A stretch of DNA of 64,000 nucleotides, from contig NZ_LGKG01000001.1 in assembly GCF_001294335.1 (NCBI RefSeq), positions 558,001 to 622,000 of the forward strand, read 5' to 3'. This document shows positions 35,501 through 42,766 of the stretch, in pieces (the stretch's first letter is position 1; each line of letters begins with the position of its first letter). Source of the stretch: Streptomyces chattanoogensis. Its GTDB lineage: Bacteria > Actinomycetota > Actinomycetes > Streptomycetales > Streptomycetaceae. The notes beneath the pieces were generated by a model. It worked only from the letters and a program-made list of their open reading frames with translations. It was not told the origin of the DNA and did no database searches. The position numbers were made by a program, and so were the translations under genes.

Positions 35501-36498
35501 GCGGGATCATCGCCCTTCACCAAGGACAGCACAACGCGGCGGAGCGCCACCTCACCGCTGCCTGGGAGTGCTGCCGCACCCACCACGACCAGTTGGGCGA
35601 GGCCGCCGCACTCGCCGCGCTGGCCCGGGTGTGGGTGGCGACCGGCAACAGCGAGGAAGCCGTCCTGTTCGCCGAGCGCAGCGTGGGCATCTACCGCCGG
35701 TCCGGCGGCGGCACCCCGCGCCTCGCCCACGGCCTGTACGCCCTGTCCGAGGCGCTGTCGTCGGCGGGCCGGCACACCGATGCGCTCCATGCGCTCTCCG
35801 AAGCGCTGCCCCTCTTCGAGAAGGACCGCCAGCACCTGTGGGCGGGCCGCACCCGCTGCCGTACGGCCGAGGCGATGGCCGCGCTGATCCGGCCCAGTGA
35901 GGCCGCGGCCGCCGCACAGGACGCCGCGAAGCGGCTGCTGGTGCCGGGCGGCGAGCGCTGGCGGGCCGATGCGCTGGCCGTGCTGGGGCACGCCGAGACC
36001 GCTCTCGGCCGCAAGCAGGGCGCCCAGGCGCACTGGCGCGAGGCGCTCGCCGTCTACGAGGAGTTCGGCGCCCCGGAGGCCGAGGGCCTGCGCGCGCTGC
36101 TACGGGACAAGGCCGGGCCGCCGGCATCCGCCGCGCGCCGGCCGGGCGTCTCGCGCTCGGCGGACAGGGCGACCACCGGAACGGTCCTGCGCGATCTGAC
36201 GGCCGCCGTCGCCACCCTCCGGGACCGGCTGCGGCTCTCCCCCAAGCTCTCGACTTCGCTCGAGCAGGGAGGTGCCCCCCTCGCCGGCCGGGACAACGGC
36301 TTCGAGGCGATCGAGGCCGAACTCGCCGCCCTGCTGGCCGACTTCACGCGCACGGGCCGCCCCCCACGCTCCGGCCTGGAGCGCGTGCGCACGTCCCTGG
36401 AGACGGCGGCCTCGGACGACGCCCTGGCGGGGGCGGCGCCCGACGTACGCGACGCCGCCGCCACGGTCCACAGCCTCACCCGCCGCCTCGCCCCGTAA
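32524..36498 (+). CDS. SAV_2336/vWA-like protein fused to NB-ARC NTPase and TPR-like repeats
   Basis: A 1324-residue multidomain protein. Residues 1-32 are the short helical SAV_2336-type head, 33-130 a Glu/Gly/Thr/Asp-rich linker with TDATDVTDST-like repeats. A vWA-like domain follows with the MIDAS-type D-x-S-x-S at Asp220-Ser224 (VDCSPSM). From Phe603 an NB-ARC STAND NTPase starts (HFFGRTEEIAEL), with Walker A GPPGAGKT (631-638) and Walker B VLLVVDDVPED (about 681-690), a winged-helix region, then TPR-like alpha repeats from about residue 900 to 1190 (for example LAHGLYALSEALSSAGRHTDALHAL). It completes the ternary set with MoxR and the VMAP protease; its ATG overlaps the MoxR stop. Probably the sensor. 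Confidence 0.82.
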   Translation: MIDALRQAMSAAGYDLGATELLDVLWLARVMEGRGAPQVTGEPGESVDEAGAEGDFGATGAEGETVGRPGEPPGAAGEDGAAAEPGDRADPATAADATGATDATDVTDSTGPSDSTDPAGPSAPVTPGGPPRRALYAMGSQGGDPAADRARPARVPGGRALPDAQQLGRALRPLRRPRDHPHRTVTDVEATVRLAAETGFLDVVSRPDQEHRWSAVLLVDCSPSMQVWGSLAAELRALLARSTVFRSVDVHLIDPRDPACPLRGRGTAHASLTFLLTDGTNPGWRSPQAVRALTGWGRGGPVAVLNPLPRRLWRGTALDARPRLLAAPGEFDPVGRLIVCDALSGERDPEADGLLALPVLNPTASALEQWAGLLTRPGVPHLIETALLDEAPLHAPPPRPHGTAEELLAHFRGAFSPEAYRLAVRLSAIRPLTTPLMQLVRVATMRDAGPTHVAEILLGGLLERTDRARGAAAAQALDRALGPLPPGHQVQPVYDFRPGVRELLFSGLGAEQAVEVVEAVGRSLEPYMGRLPDFPVLMGDEEGELRLDASARAFAVLASPVLERMGGAAPEPGNGALPQPRRPVAAPPDPGPVTALPPAPEHFFGRTEEIAELVAGLTGADGPAPCWAVHGPPGAGKTALALRVAHEVAGHFPDGQYFVGLRDGGPGRAAQYRSLLAGRRVLLVVDDVPEDGEALAALLPERRARSGAVLVTGLRRPRLDGLTGSIELAGMTAVDAHRALPEHLLLRWLDDRLTPLARRAFCLLAVPDGAELSLPAAAAVLDTTADQARDGLAELLAIGALRTTACGHYRYTGELRSFARGIADRELPGDRRDELLTRLLTCYLATGRALHESRYPGDGWWSARARASPSATDPDRALAAWADELPQALAVIRQTAVRPGRSMRLASYLLLLAQVAADSGALSAAYEPAARAVAVQAAREGDHKSETRARVALADAYIARGRFDRAEPEARTAEDLARRSGDPLARFRAPYARGIIALHQGQHNAAERHLTAAWECCRTHHDQLGEAAALAALARVWVATGNSEEAVLFAERSVGIYRRSGGGTPRLAHGLYALSEALSSAGRHTDALHALSEALPLFEKDRQHLWAGRTRCRTAEAMAALIRPSEAAAAAQDAAKRLLVPGGERWRADALAVLGHAETALGRKQGAQAHWREALAVYEEFGAPEAEGLRALLRDKAGPPASAARRPGVSRSADRATTGTVLRDLTAAVATLRDRLRLSPKLSTSLEQGGAPLAGRDNGFEAIEAELAALLADFTRTGRPPRSGLERVRTSLETAASDDALAGAAPDVRDAAATVHSLTRRLAP

Positions 36499-36519
36499 CC
36501 GCACCCCTGGCGGCCCGCT

Positions 36520-37374
36520 CTACCCGTCCGACCGCAAAAAGCCCGCCAACGCCGCCGTGAGCTCCGCGGGTGCGTCCTCCTGCACCAGATGCCCCGCCCC
36601 CTCGACGACGCGAAGCCGCGCGCCGGGAATCCGGGAGACCAGCTCACGGCCCTTGGCGAGGGGAATCCAGGTGTCCTGCGCGCCCCAGCACACCAGCACC
36701 GGCACCTCGATCTCCCCGTACCGCCCCTGCACCTCGTCCGTGAACCGCTGATCGTTCTGCTCGATCTGGCGGTAGAAGGCGGGCTGCCCCTCTTCCGTGC
36801 ACCAGGGCGTGACCAGTCGGTCGAAGACGGCCGGGTGCAGCCCCGGATGGCTCGCCGAGGAGAGGTACTCCCGGACCAACGCCCGGTGCAGCTCCGGCGG
36901 TAGCTGCCCGAAGACCTCGGAGTGCGCACCCAGCAGCCGGTACGAGGGCGAGCCCCAGGGCCCCAGCGCCACCGGGTCGACCAGCGCCAGCCGCGCGTAC
37001 CGCGCACCGTGCAGCAGATGGGCCCGCAGCGCGACGCACCCCCCGAAGTCATGGGCGACGACGGCTGGTCCGGGCCCGTCCGCCAGCCCCCAGTGCGCCA
37101 GCAGCTCGCCGAACACCCGCCCCTGCGCGGCGAGCGACACATCCTGGCCCGCCCGCTTCTCCGAGGCGCCGTAACCCGGCATGTCCCAGACGAACACCCG
37201 GTGCCGCGCCGCGAGGGCCCGCGCGACCCCGCGCCACACATACGACGAGAACGGCGTCCCGTGCAGCAGGACCACCGGCGGCGCCGCCGGCTCCTCCCCG
37301 AGGACGGCCCACCGCACTTCATCGCCCGACGAGGTGCGGAACGTACGATCCAGCAGCCACTGTGTCATGAGCAT
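36520..37374 (-). CDS. Alpha/beta hydrolase, haloalkane-dehalogenase/epoxide-hydrolase-like
   Basis: A 284-residue alpha/beta hydrolase with oxyanion motif VLLHGTPFSSYVW, a nucleophile elbow reading V-V-A-H-D-F-G-G, and the catalytic His in EGAGHLVQED. The nucleophile position is Asp, not Ser, which in this fold marks haloalkane dehalogenases, epoxide hydrolases and fluoroacetate dehalogenases rather than esterases. Start: AAGGAG lies 11 nt before the ATG of MLMTQW; an in-frame GTG four codons earlier and an ATG two codons later are alternatives. It is divergent from the cysteine desulfurase. Substrate unknown. Confidence 0.82.
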   Translation of the reverse strand: MLMTQWLLDRTFRTSSGDEVRWAVLGEEPAAPPVVLLHGTPFSSYVWRGVARALAARHRVFVWDMPGYGASEKRAGQDVSLAAQGRVFGELLAHWGLADGPGPAVVAHDFGGCVALRAHLLHGARYARLALVDPVALGPWGSPSYRLLGAHSEVFGQLPPELHRALVREYLSSASHPGLHPAVFDRLVTPWCTEEGQPAFYRQIEQNDQRFTDEVQGRYGEIEVPVLVCWGAQDTWIPLAKGRELVSRIPGARLRVVEGAGHLVQEDAPAELTAALAGFLRSDG

Positions 37375-37399
37375 AAGGCTAGACACTCCTTACAGAGGT

Positions 37400-37423
37400 G
37401 TCCATAGGGGCGTCCATAGGGGC
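37400..37423. repeat. Two 12-bp tandem repeats in the hydrolase/desulfurase divergent promoter
   Basis: GTCCATAGGGGC occurs twice head-to-tail in the 134-bp region between the two divergent genes, about 26 bp upstream of the hydrolase start. Direct repeats spaced 12 bp could bind a regulator on roughly one helical face, or be a duplication. Confidence 0.6.
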
Positions 37424-37508
37424 GCCGACCCGGATTCCGGTGGCCCTCCCGCGCGCCCGGCATGCGCCCCCAGGCCCCCGCGCACCTGCTCGTAGAATCG
37501 TGCGCACC

Positions 37509-38678
37509 ATGGTTTACCTCGACCACGCCGCCACCACTCCGATGCTCCCGGAGGCGGTGCAGGCGATGACCGCCCAGCTGACCGTCACCGGCAATGCGTC
37601 CTCCCTGCACGCCGCCGGTCGCCGGGCCCGGCGTACCGTCGAGGAGGCGCGGGAATCCCTCGCGGCCTCGCTCGGCGCGCGCCCGAGCGAAGTCGTCTTC
37701 ACGGCCGGCGGCACCGAGGCCGACAACCTCGCGGTCAAGGGCCTGTACTGGTCGCGCCGGGCGGCCGACCCGGCCCGTACCCGCGTCCTGGCCAGCCCCG
37801 TCGAGCACCACGCCGTCCTGGACGCGGTGGAATGGCTCGCCGAGCACGAGGGCGCCACCGTCGAGTGGCTGCCGGTCGACCCCTACGGCCGGGTGCACGC
37901 CGACGCCCTGCGCGAGGCCATCGCCCGCAACCCCTCCGACGTCGCCCTCGCCACCGTCATGTGGGCCAACAACGAGATCGGCACCATCCAGCCGGTCCAT
38001 GAACTGTCCGCGGTGGCGAGGGAGTTCGACGTCCCGCTGCACGCCGACGCGGTCCAGGCGTTCGGTCAGCTCGACGTCGACTTCGGCGCCTCCGGGCTCG
38101 CCGCGATGACCGTCTCCGGCCACAAGATCGGCGGTCCGTACGGCATCGGCGCGCTGCTGCTCGGCCGCGAATACGCCCCCGTGCCCGTGCTGCACGGCGG
38201 CGGCCAGGAGCGCCATGTCCGCTCCGGCACCCTGGACACCCCCGCCGTCGCCGCCTTCGCCGCGGCGGGCCGGTATGCCGTCGCCCACCGCGCGGAATTC
38301 GCCCGCGACATCGGCGCCCTCCGCGACGACCTGATCAAGGCCGTACGCGCCGCCGCCCCCGACGCCGTCCTCGGCGGCGACCCGGACCCCGCGGGCCGCC
38401 TCCCCGCCAACGCCCACTTCTCCTTCCCCGGCTGCGAGGGCGACTCCCTGCTCCTGCTCCTGGACGCGCAGGGCATCGAGTGCTCGACCGGCTCCGCCTG
38501 CACCGCCGGCGTCGCCCAGCCCAGCCATGTCCTCCTGGCGGCCGGCATGTCCCCGGCCCTCGCCCGCGGCACGCTGCGCTTCTCGCTCGGCCACACCTCC
38601 ACCGCACAGGACGTGGCGGCCCTCGCCGACGCCATCGGCCCGGTGGTGCAACGGGCCCGCAGCGCCGGCCTGAGCTAG
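37509..38678 (+). CDS. iscS: Cysteine desulfurase (NifS/IscS family)
   Basis: A 389-residue PLP enzyme that takes sulfur from cysteine for tRNA thiolation and cofactor assembly. It begins [16 protein letters not shown], has [15 protein letters not shown], the PLP-lysine in [12 protein letters not shown], and the active-site cysteine loop [23 protein letters not shown] in group I (NifS/IscS) style. The mnmA gene, which needs this sulfur for s2U34 in tRNA, lies close by, with an unrelated amidase gene between. The stop codon lies inside a bidirectional terminator stem. The symbol is by family; paralogues are likely elsewhere. Confidence 0.9.
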   Translation: MVYLDHAATTPMLPEAVQAMTAQLTVTGNASSLHAAGRRARRTVEEARESLAASLGARPSEVVFTAGGTEADNLAVKGLYWSRRAADPARTRVLASPVEHHAVLDAVEWLAEHEGATVEWLPVDPYGRVHADALREAIARNPSDVALATVMWANNEIGTIQPVHELSAVAREFDVPLHADAVQAFGQLDVDFGASGLAAMTVSGHKIGGPYGIGALLLGREYAPVPVLHGGGQERHVRSGTLDTPAVAAFAAAGRYAVAHRAEFARDIGALRDDLIKAVRAAAPDAVLGGDPDPAGRLPANAHFSFPGCEGDSLLLLLDAQGIECSTGSACTAGVAQPSHVLLAAGMSPALARGTLRFSLGHTSTAQDVAALADAIGPVVQRARSAGLS

Positions 38679-38713
38679 GGCCCGTCCGGCGCATCAGGGC
38701 CGGACGGCCCTAG
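38676..38713. terminator. Bidirectional terminator holding the stop codons of both convergent genes
   Basis: Arms TAGGGCCCGTCCGGC and GCCGGACGGCCCTA form a 14-bp stem with one bulged base. The TAG ending the desulfurase is the outer end of one arm, and the CTA (TAG on the minus strand) ending the amidase lies in the other. The stem therefore serves both convergent transcripts. Confidence 0.75.
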
Positions 38714-39525
38714 GGAGTGCCGCCCCCGCCCGCACCCCGGGGAGCGGCCGCCCGGCCCTCCCCGGCCCCGCCCTTCGGGGACGGATGGCCGGCCCGCGCC
38801 TGGAGCCTCCAGAGCTCCCGCACCACCAGACCCACATAGCGGTCCCAGTCCCAGTGCGGCCCCGGGTCGGTGTGATCCGCCCCGGGCACCTCCACATGCC
38901 CCACTATGTGCTCCCGGTCGGCCGGGAACCCGTAGCGATGGCATATCCCGGCCGTCAGCCGCGCCGACGACGCGTACATGGCAGCCGTGAACGACTCCGG
39001 GCGGTCCACGAACCCCTCGTGCTCGATCCCGACGCTCCGCTCGTTATAACTGCGGTTCCCCGCATGAAATGCCACATCCAGCTCGCGCACCGTCTGCGCG
39101 ATATGCCCGTCCTTGCGGATGACGTAGTGCGCCGCGGCCTCGTGCTCCGGGTCCTGGAAGACGCTCAGCGCGGTGGCGAAGCTCCCCTGCACCACATGCA
39201 CCACCACCCGGTCGATCTCGTAATCCGCCGGCCGGTCCGCCCGCCGGTAGTTCTCCGGGGACGCCGCGACCCACTGCGCGCCCCGGTGATCGACGGCCCC
39301 CGGCTTCCGCGGCTTCTCGTTGCCCGGCAGCCGCCACCACCAGTGAGACAGCTCACCCGAAGCACCCAGCGCGGCCGCACCGGCAGCCACCACGGCCCCG
39401 GCCCCGATCCACAGGGCCCGCCGCCGCGCAGGCCCGGAAGACGCAGGCCCGGAGGACTCTGCCTCCCCGCCGCCCCCGCTCTCCCCGCCCTTGTCCTTCT
39501 CCCCGTCTTTCCCCACGTCCCGCAT
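38710..39525 (-). CDS. N-acetylmuramoyl-L-alanine amidase (amidase_2/T7 lysozyme type)
   Basis: A 271-residue exported amidase. A Lys/Glu/Gly-rich tail is followed by a Tat-like or uncleaved membrane anchor ([24 protein letters not shown], about residues 35-58) and the amidase_2 domain with [55 protein letters not shown] and [24 protein letters not shown]; the zinc-binding histidines are in VVHVV, AFHAG and DHTDPG. It cuts the lactyl-Ala bond of peptidoglycan. It is divergent from mnmA with only 45 bp between starts and converges on the cysteine desulfurase. Confidence 0.88.
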   Translation of the reverse strand: MRDVGKDGEKDKGGESGGGGEAESSGPASSGPARRRALWIGAGAVVAAGAAALGASGELSHWWWRLPGNEKPRKPGAVDHRGAQWVAASPENYRRADRPADYEIDRVVVHVVQGSFATALSVFQDPEHEAAAHYVIRKDGHIAQTVRELDVAFHAGNRSYNERSVGIEHEGFVDRPESFTAAMYASSARLTAGICHRYGFPADREHIVGHVEVPGADHTDPGPHWDWDRYVGLVVRELWRLQARAGHPSPKGGAGEGRAAAPRGAGGGGTP

Positions 39526-39570
39526 AACGCTTTCCGGCCCGCCGAGAGTTCCGCTTACCCTGGACTGGCT

Positions 39571-40701
39571 ATGACTGATGACGCCCCCCGCCGCCTCCGC
39601 GTACTCGCCGCCATGTCCGGCGGCGTCGACTCCGCCGTCGCCGCCGCCCGCGCCGCCGAGGCCGGCCATGACGTGACCGGCGTGCATCTCGCGCTCTCCG
39701 AGAACCCGAAGTCGTTCCGTACGGGCGCCCGCGGCTGCTGCACCATCGAGGACTCCCACGACGCCCGCCGCGCCGCCGACGTCATCGGCATCCCCTTCTA
39801 CGTCTGGGACCTCGCCGAACGCTTCCGCGAGGACGTCGTCGACGACTTCATCGCCGAGTACGAGGCCGGGCGCACCCCCAACCCCTGCCTGCGCTGCAAC
39901 GAGAAGATCAAGTTCGCCGCCCTCCTGGACAAGGCCCTGGCCCTCGGCTTCGACGCCGTCTGCACCGGCCACTACGCCACGGTCGTCCTCAACCCGGACG
40001 GCACCCGCGAACTCCACCGCGCCTCCGACATGGCCAAGGACCAGTCCTACGTCCTCGGCGTCCTGGACGACAAGCAGCTCGCCCACGCCATGTTCCCCCT
40101 CGGCGACACCCTCACCACCAAGCCGGAGATCCGCGAAGAGGCGGCCCGCCGCGGCCTGTTCGTCGCCAAGAAGCCGGACAGCCACGACATCTGCTTCATC
40201 GCCGACGGCGACACCCAGGGCTTCCTCGCCAAGCGCCTGGGCACCGCCGAGGGCGACATCGTCGACGAGTCCGGTACGGTCCTGGGCACCCACGAAGGCG
40301 CGTACGGCTTCACCATCGGCCAGCGCAAGGGCCTGCGCATCGGCCATCCGGCCCCCGACGGCAAGCCCCGCTACGTCCTGGACATCTCCCCGGTCACCAA
40401 CACCGTGACCGTCGGCCCCGCCACATCCCTCGACGTCACCGGCCTCACCGCCATCCGCCCCCGCTGGTGCGGCCGCCCCCCGGCCTCCGGCCCGGCCACG
40501 TACACCGCACAGCTCCGCGCCCACGGCGGCGAGACGGACGTCACGGCGGAACTGGTCGACGGCACCGAGCTCCGCGTCACCTTCACGGAGCCGGTACGGG
40601 GCGTGGCCCCCGGCCAGGCGATCGTCCTCTACGACGGGACCCGGGTGGTCGGGTCGGCGACGATCGCCACTACGGAGCGGCGGGTGGCTGCGGGAGCGTA
40701 G
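39571..40701 (+). CDS. mnmA: tRNA-specific 2-thiouridylase
   Basis: A 376-residue enzyme making 2-thiouridine at U34 of Lys/Glu/Gln tRNAs. The ATP PP-loop motif is [11 protein letters not shown] near residue 15, followed by [28 protein letters not shown] with the catalytic cysteine, FCTGHYA-like [16 protein letters not shown] with the second cysteine and the C-terminal barrel beginning near FTIGQRKGL. Length is normal. Sulfur would come from the neighbouring cysteine desulfurase. Confidence 0.95.
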   Translation: MTDDAPRRLRVLAAMSGGVDSAVAAARAAEAGHDVTGVHLALSENPKSFRTGARGCCTIEDSHDARRAADVIGIPFYVWDLAERFREDVVDDFIAEYEAGRTPNPCLRCNEKIKFAALLDKALALGFDAVCTGHYATVVLNPDGTRELHRASDMAKDQSYVLGVLDDKQLAHAMFPLGDTLTTKPEIREEAARRGLFVAKKPDSHDICFIADGDTQGFLAKRLGTAEGDIVDESGTVLGTHEGAYGFTIGQRKGLRIGHPAPDGKPRYVLDISPVTNTVTVGPATSLDVTGLTAIRPRWCGRPPASGPATYTAQLRAHGGETDVTAELVDGTELRVTFTEPVRGVAPGQAIVLYDGTRVVGSATIATTERRVAAGA

Positions 40702-40739
40702 CCCGGCCGCCCGGCCGCCCGGCTGTCGGCTCCCGGGCT
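40700..40739. terminator. Weak hairpin between mnmA and the toxin gene
   Basis: AGCCCGG and CCGGGCT pair across 26 nt that itself holds three GCCCGGCC-like repeats. It lies between the mnmA stop and the VapC stop, which converge. Structure is plausible but not unique. Confidence 0.4.
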
Positions 40740-40740
40740 G

Positions 40741-41169
40741 TTACGCGGAGTACTCCCAGGGGTTGACCACGGCGGCTCCGGTGTGCTCGAAGTGTTTGAC
40801 GTTCCGGGTGGCCACGGTCCAGTTGTTGGCCAATGCTGTTGCGGCAATCAGGGCGTCCGGCGGGTCGATGCTGGTCCCGGCCGCCTTGAGTTCGTTGTGC
40901 AGCTTGACGTACGCGATTGCTTCCGGTTCGTCGATGACGGCGCTGCGGCTCCGGTAGATGTGCCGTACGTCGGCCAGCGCCTGGGCGTAGCGCTCGTGCA
41001 GATAGGCGTCGGGCGCGGCTGCGACTCCCGCCTCGATCTCCGCGATGGTGATGACGCTGACGTAGCGATTGGGGCGTGGCGTCGAACGAAACCAGGCCAG
41101 GACGCGTTCATCGGGCTTGGCGCGGGTGGTGAGCTCGGCGATGACGTTGGTGTCGAACAGGAAGTTCAC
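40741..41169 (-). CDS. PIN-domain (VapC-type) toxin
   Basis: A 142-residue PIN-domain ribonuclease. The acidic active site is visible as FLFDTNVIAEL (Asp6), the ITIAEIEAG Glu, DPPDALIAATAL, and the closing VATRNVKHFEHTGAAVVNPWEY, a tail typical of VapC toxins near the FitB branch. Such toxins cut tRNA or rRNA. The GTG start overlaps the stop of the upstream small gene (GTGA), the normal antitoxin-toxin arrangement; a longer frame upstream lies within the antitoxin gene and is unlikely. Confidence 0.87.
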   Translation of the reverse strand: MNFLFDTNVIAELTTRAKPDERVLAWFRSTPRPNRYVSVITIAEIEAGVAAAPDAYLHERYAQALADVRHIYRSRSAVIDEPEAIAYVKLHNELKAAGTSIDPPDALIAATALANNWTVATRNVKHFEHTGAAVVNPWEYSA

Positions 41170-41465
41170 TTGCTCTGCTCCTGCTCCTGGTCCCACTTCG
41201 GCTCATCGTAGGACCGGGCGCCGAATTCCAGTCCCTCGAACGGTGTCGACAGCAGGAATTCCTCGAAGCCGTCGAAGCCCAAAGTGATCCACCGGTGGAG
41301 CATCTCAGGCAGGGCGTCGATCTCCGTCTTCGCCAGCTCGGCCTCGAAGTGCCGCCGCTGATCCTCTGGGAGCGCCTCCCGGATGTCCTGAATGGTGTGC
41401 AACGGATGCGACGCCTTCCGGGCGCCGCCCGGGTGCGGCTCGTCATGAGGTGGTGAAGACGTCAT
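41166..41465 (-). CDS. Predicted antitoxin partner of VapC
   Basis: A 99-residue protein with an unfolded Pro/His/Gly-rich N-terminus and helical C-terminal part (LHTIQDIREALPEDQRRHFEAELAKTEIDALPEMLHRWITLGFDGFEEFLL) ending in a charged DQEQEQSK tail. No ribbon-helix-helix or AbrB signature is obvious, so I rely on context: coupled by GTGA to a PIN toxin. ATG chosen for AAGGGG upstream; an ATG 11 codons earlier is possible. It could use its C-terminal tail to block the PIN active site. Confidence 0.6.
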   Translation of the reverse strand: MTSSPPHDEPHPGGARKASHPLHTIQDIREALPEDQRRHFEAELAKTEIDALPEMLHRWITLGFDGFEEFLLSTPFEGLEFGARSYDEPKWDQEQEQSK

Positions 41466-41508
41466 GGGCGACCCCTTCTCGGCGAGTGCAGTACTCATCT
41501 CTGTCCGT

Positions 41509-42353
41509 TCAGGCTACGGCCTTGCGGCCTGGGTGGGTCGGTGATGCGGCCGGTCGGGCGTGCGCCCGGTCGGCCCGGCAGCCGCGGCAGCGCCCGGGGC
41601 GATCGGCGCGGAAGGCGCGGTCGCAGCCGTCGCAGTTCTGGAGCGGGATGACGGAGGGACGGTCGCGGCGTGGGGGCGGGCTCGTATGGGTCGGAGGGCG
41701 CAGGACGGCCAGCCGGTGAGCCAGCAGGCGGGCCGGGCGGAACCTGATGGGTTCGGGGAGGCGATCGGTCAGGGCGGCGGTGATCTCCTGGGGGGCTACG
41801 CCCCGGTCGAGCCACTCCGTGACCGCCGGGGCCAGCGCGGCGATCTCCCGCTCGGAGAGGAGGAGGCGGCGGTCGCGGTGGTGGAGACGGGCCAGGAGGT
41901 CGGTGGCCTGGGGCGCGGGCGCCGTCGGTGGCTCGGGGCGAGCTCCTGGTGCGGCTCGGGCTCGGCGACGGGTTCCGGCCCGGGCTGAGGCACCGCTCCT
42001 GGCTGGTCGTCCGGCATCGCTCCCGGCAGGTCGTACACAAAGGTCCGCGTCACGACCCGCCCCCGCGGCCCCCGCTCGACGCGGCGCTCCAGCCAGCCCT
42101 CCGCCTCCAACTCCCGTAACGCCGCCGAGATCACGACCTTGCCCTCGGCGAAGTGCGTGCACAGCGCCTGAATGGAGATCGGCGCGCCATCCGGGAGCGA
42201 CAGGATGTACGCGGCGACGCCGACCGTGACCGCGCTACCGGCGCGCTGCGCAAGGCGGTTGGCGAGGATGGTGAAGTGTGCAGTCTGGCGCGCACGGATG
42301 TGTGTGACGCCGCTGGAAACGCGCGCGGGCGCGTTAGAATCCGCAGAAGTCAT
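41509..42353 (-). pseudogene. Helix-turn-helix/zinc-ribbon protein split by a 1-nt frameshift
   Basis: Two frames join into one 281-residue protein if one C is added to the C4 run (minus strand; G4 at 41935-41938). The first frame encodes a winged HTH (SAVTVGVAAYILSLPDGAPISIQALCTHFAEGKVVISAALRELEAEGWLERRVERG, about residues 35-95) and after 144 residues runs into nonsense RPRPRP. The second carries a conserved helical region (LLARLHHRDRRLLLSEREIAALAPAVTEWLDRGV) and a Cys4 zinc-ribbon CDGCDRAF...CRGCRA. I recall intact proteins of this architecture in many Streptomyces. Either a sequencing error or a recent lesion. Translation start is also odd: see the overlapping leader. Confidence 0.75.
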
Positions 42354-42366
42354 CAGGGAAGCTCAT
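42334..42366 (-). other. Ten-codon overlapping leader ORF upstream of the HTH gene
   Basis: The strongest ribosome site here (GAGGAAGAA) is placed 5 nt before an ATG opening MSFPDDFCGF then TAA, in another frame and overlapping the HTH start. The HTH ATG is 13 nt further on. This could be a leader coupling translation, or chance. Confidence 0.35.
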
Positions 42367-42766
42367 TTCTTCCTCGTGATCAGGCCCTCGGGTTGGGATG
42401 GCAGTCCCGCCGGGGGCCGTTTCATGTCCAGTTGTGGTGGCACAGCGCTGATGCATTCGCTGATGTGCGCTGTCGGGGCGGCGGTAGGTAGGTGGGAGTT
42501 CTCTACCGGGTTTCTTTGGTTAGCCGTCCGACGCACCGCCGGGCGGCCGGTCGGAACCTGGTGCCGTTCCACCGCCTTCCCGCCGGACGGCTTCCGGTGT
42601 GACCTGCGCGGATGCGGTTCTGCGTCGTGCAGGGCCGGGGCAATGACAAATGTCATGGATATCTCGGGACAGTCGCTTCTGTTGTGGGGTGGGGGCGGTG
42701 GGCGAAGCTGAACGCGTCGAAGAACGGTGACGCAGCAGGTCATAGCCCAACTCGGGGGAGTTCACG
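42367..42766. other. 400-bp intergenic region with a 14-bp palindrome
   Basis: No gene seen. It holds the promoters of the divergent HTH and VC0807-like genes. At 42643-42656 is a perfect ATGACA-AA-TGTCAT palindrome about 110 bp before the membrane-protein gene, of the kind bound by NarL/DesR-type response regulators. A GC-rich imperfect stem GGCCC...GGGCC occurs near 42382-42418. Confidence 0.45.

Noticed and set aside
31852..36033. 1393-codon minus-strand open frame opposite the vWA/STAND gene
   Set aside because: Long antisense frames are expected here; the plus strand has motifs (Walker A/B, MIDAS) and operon overlaps, the minus frame has none.
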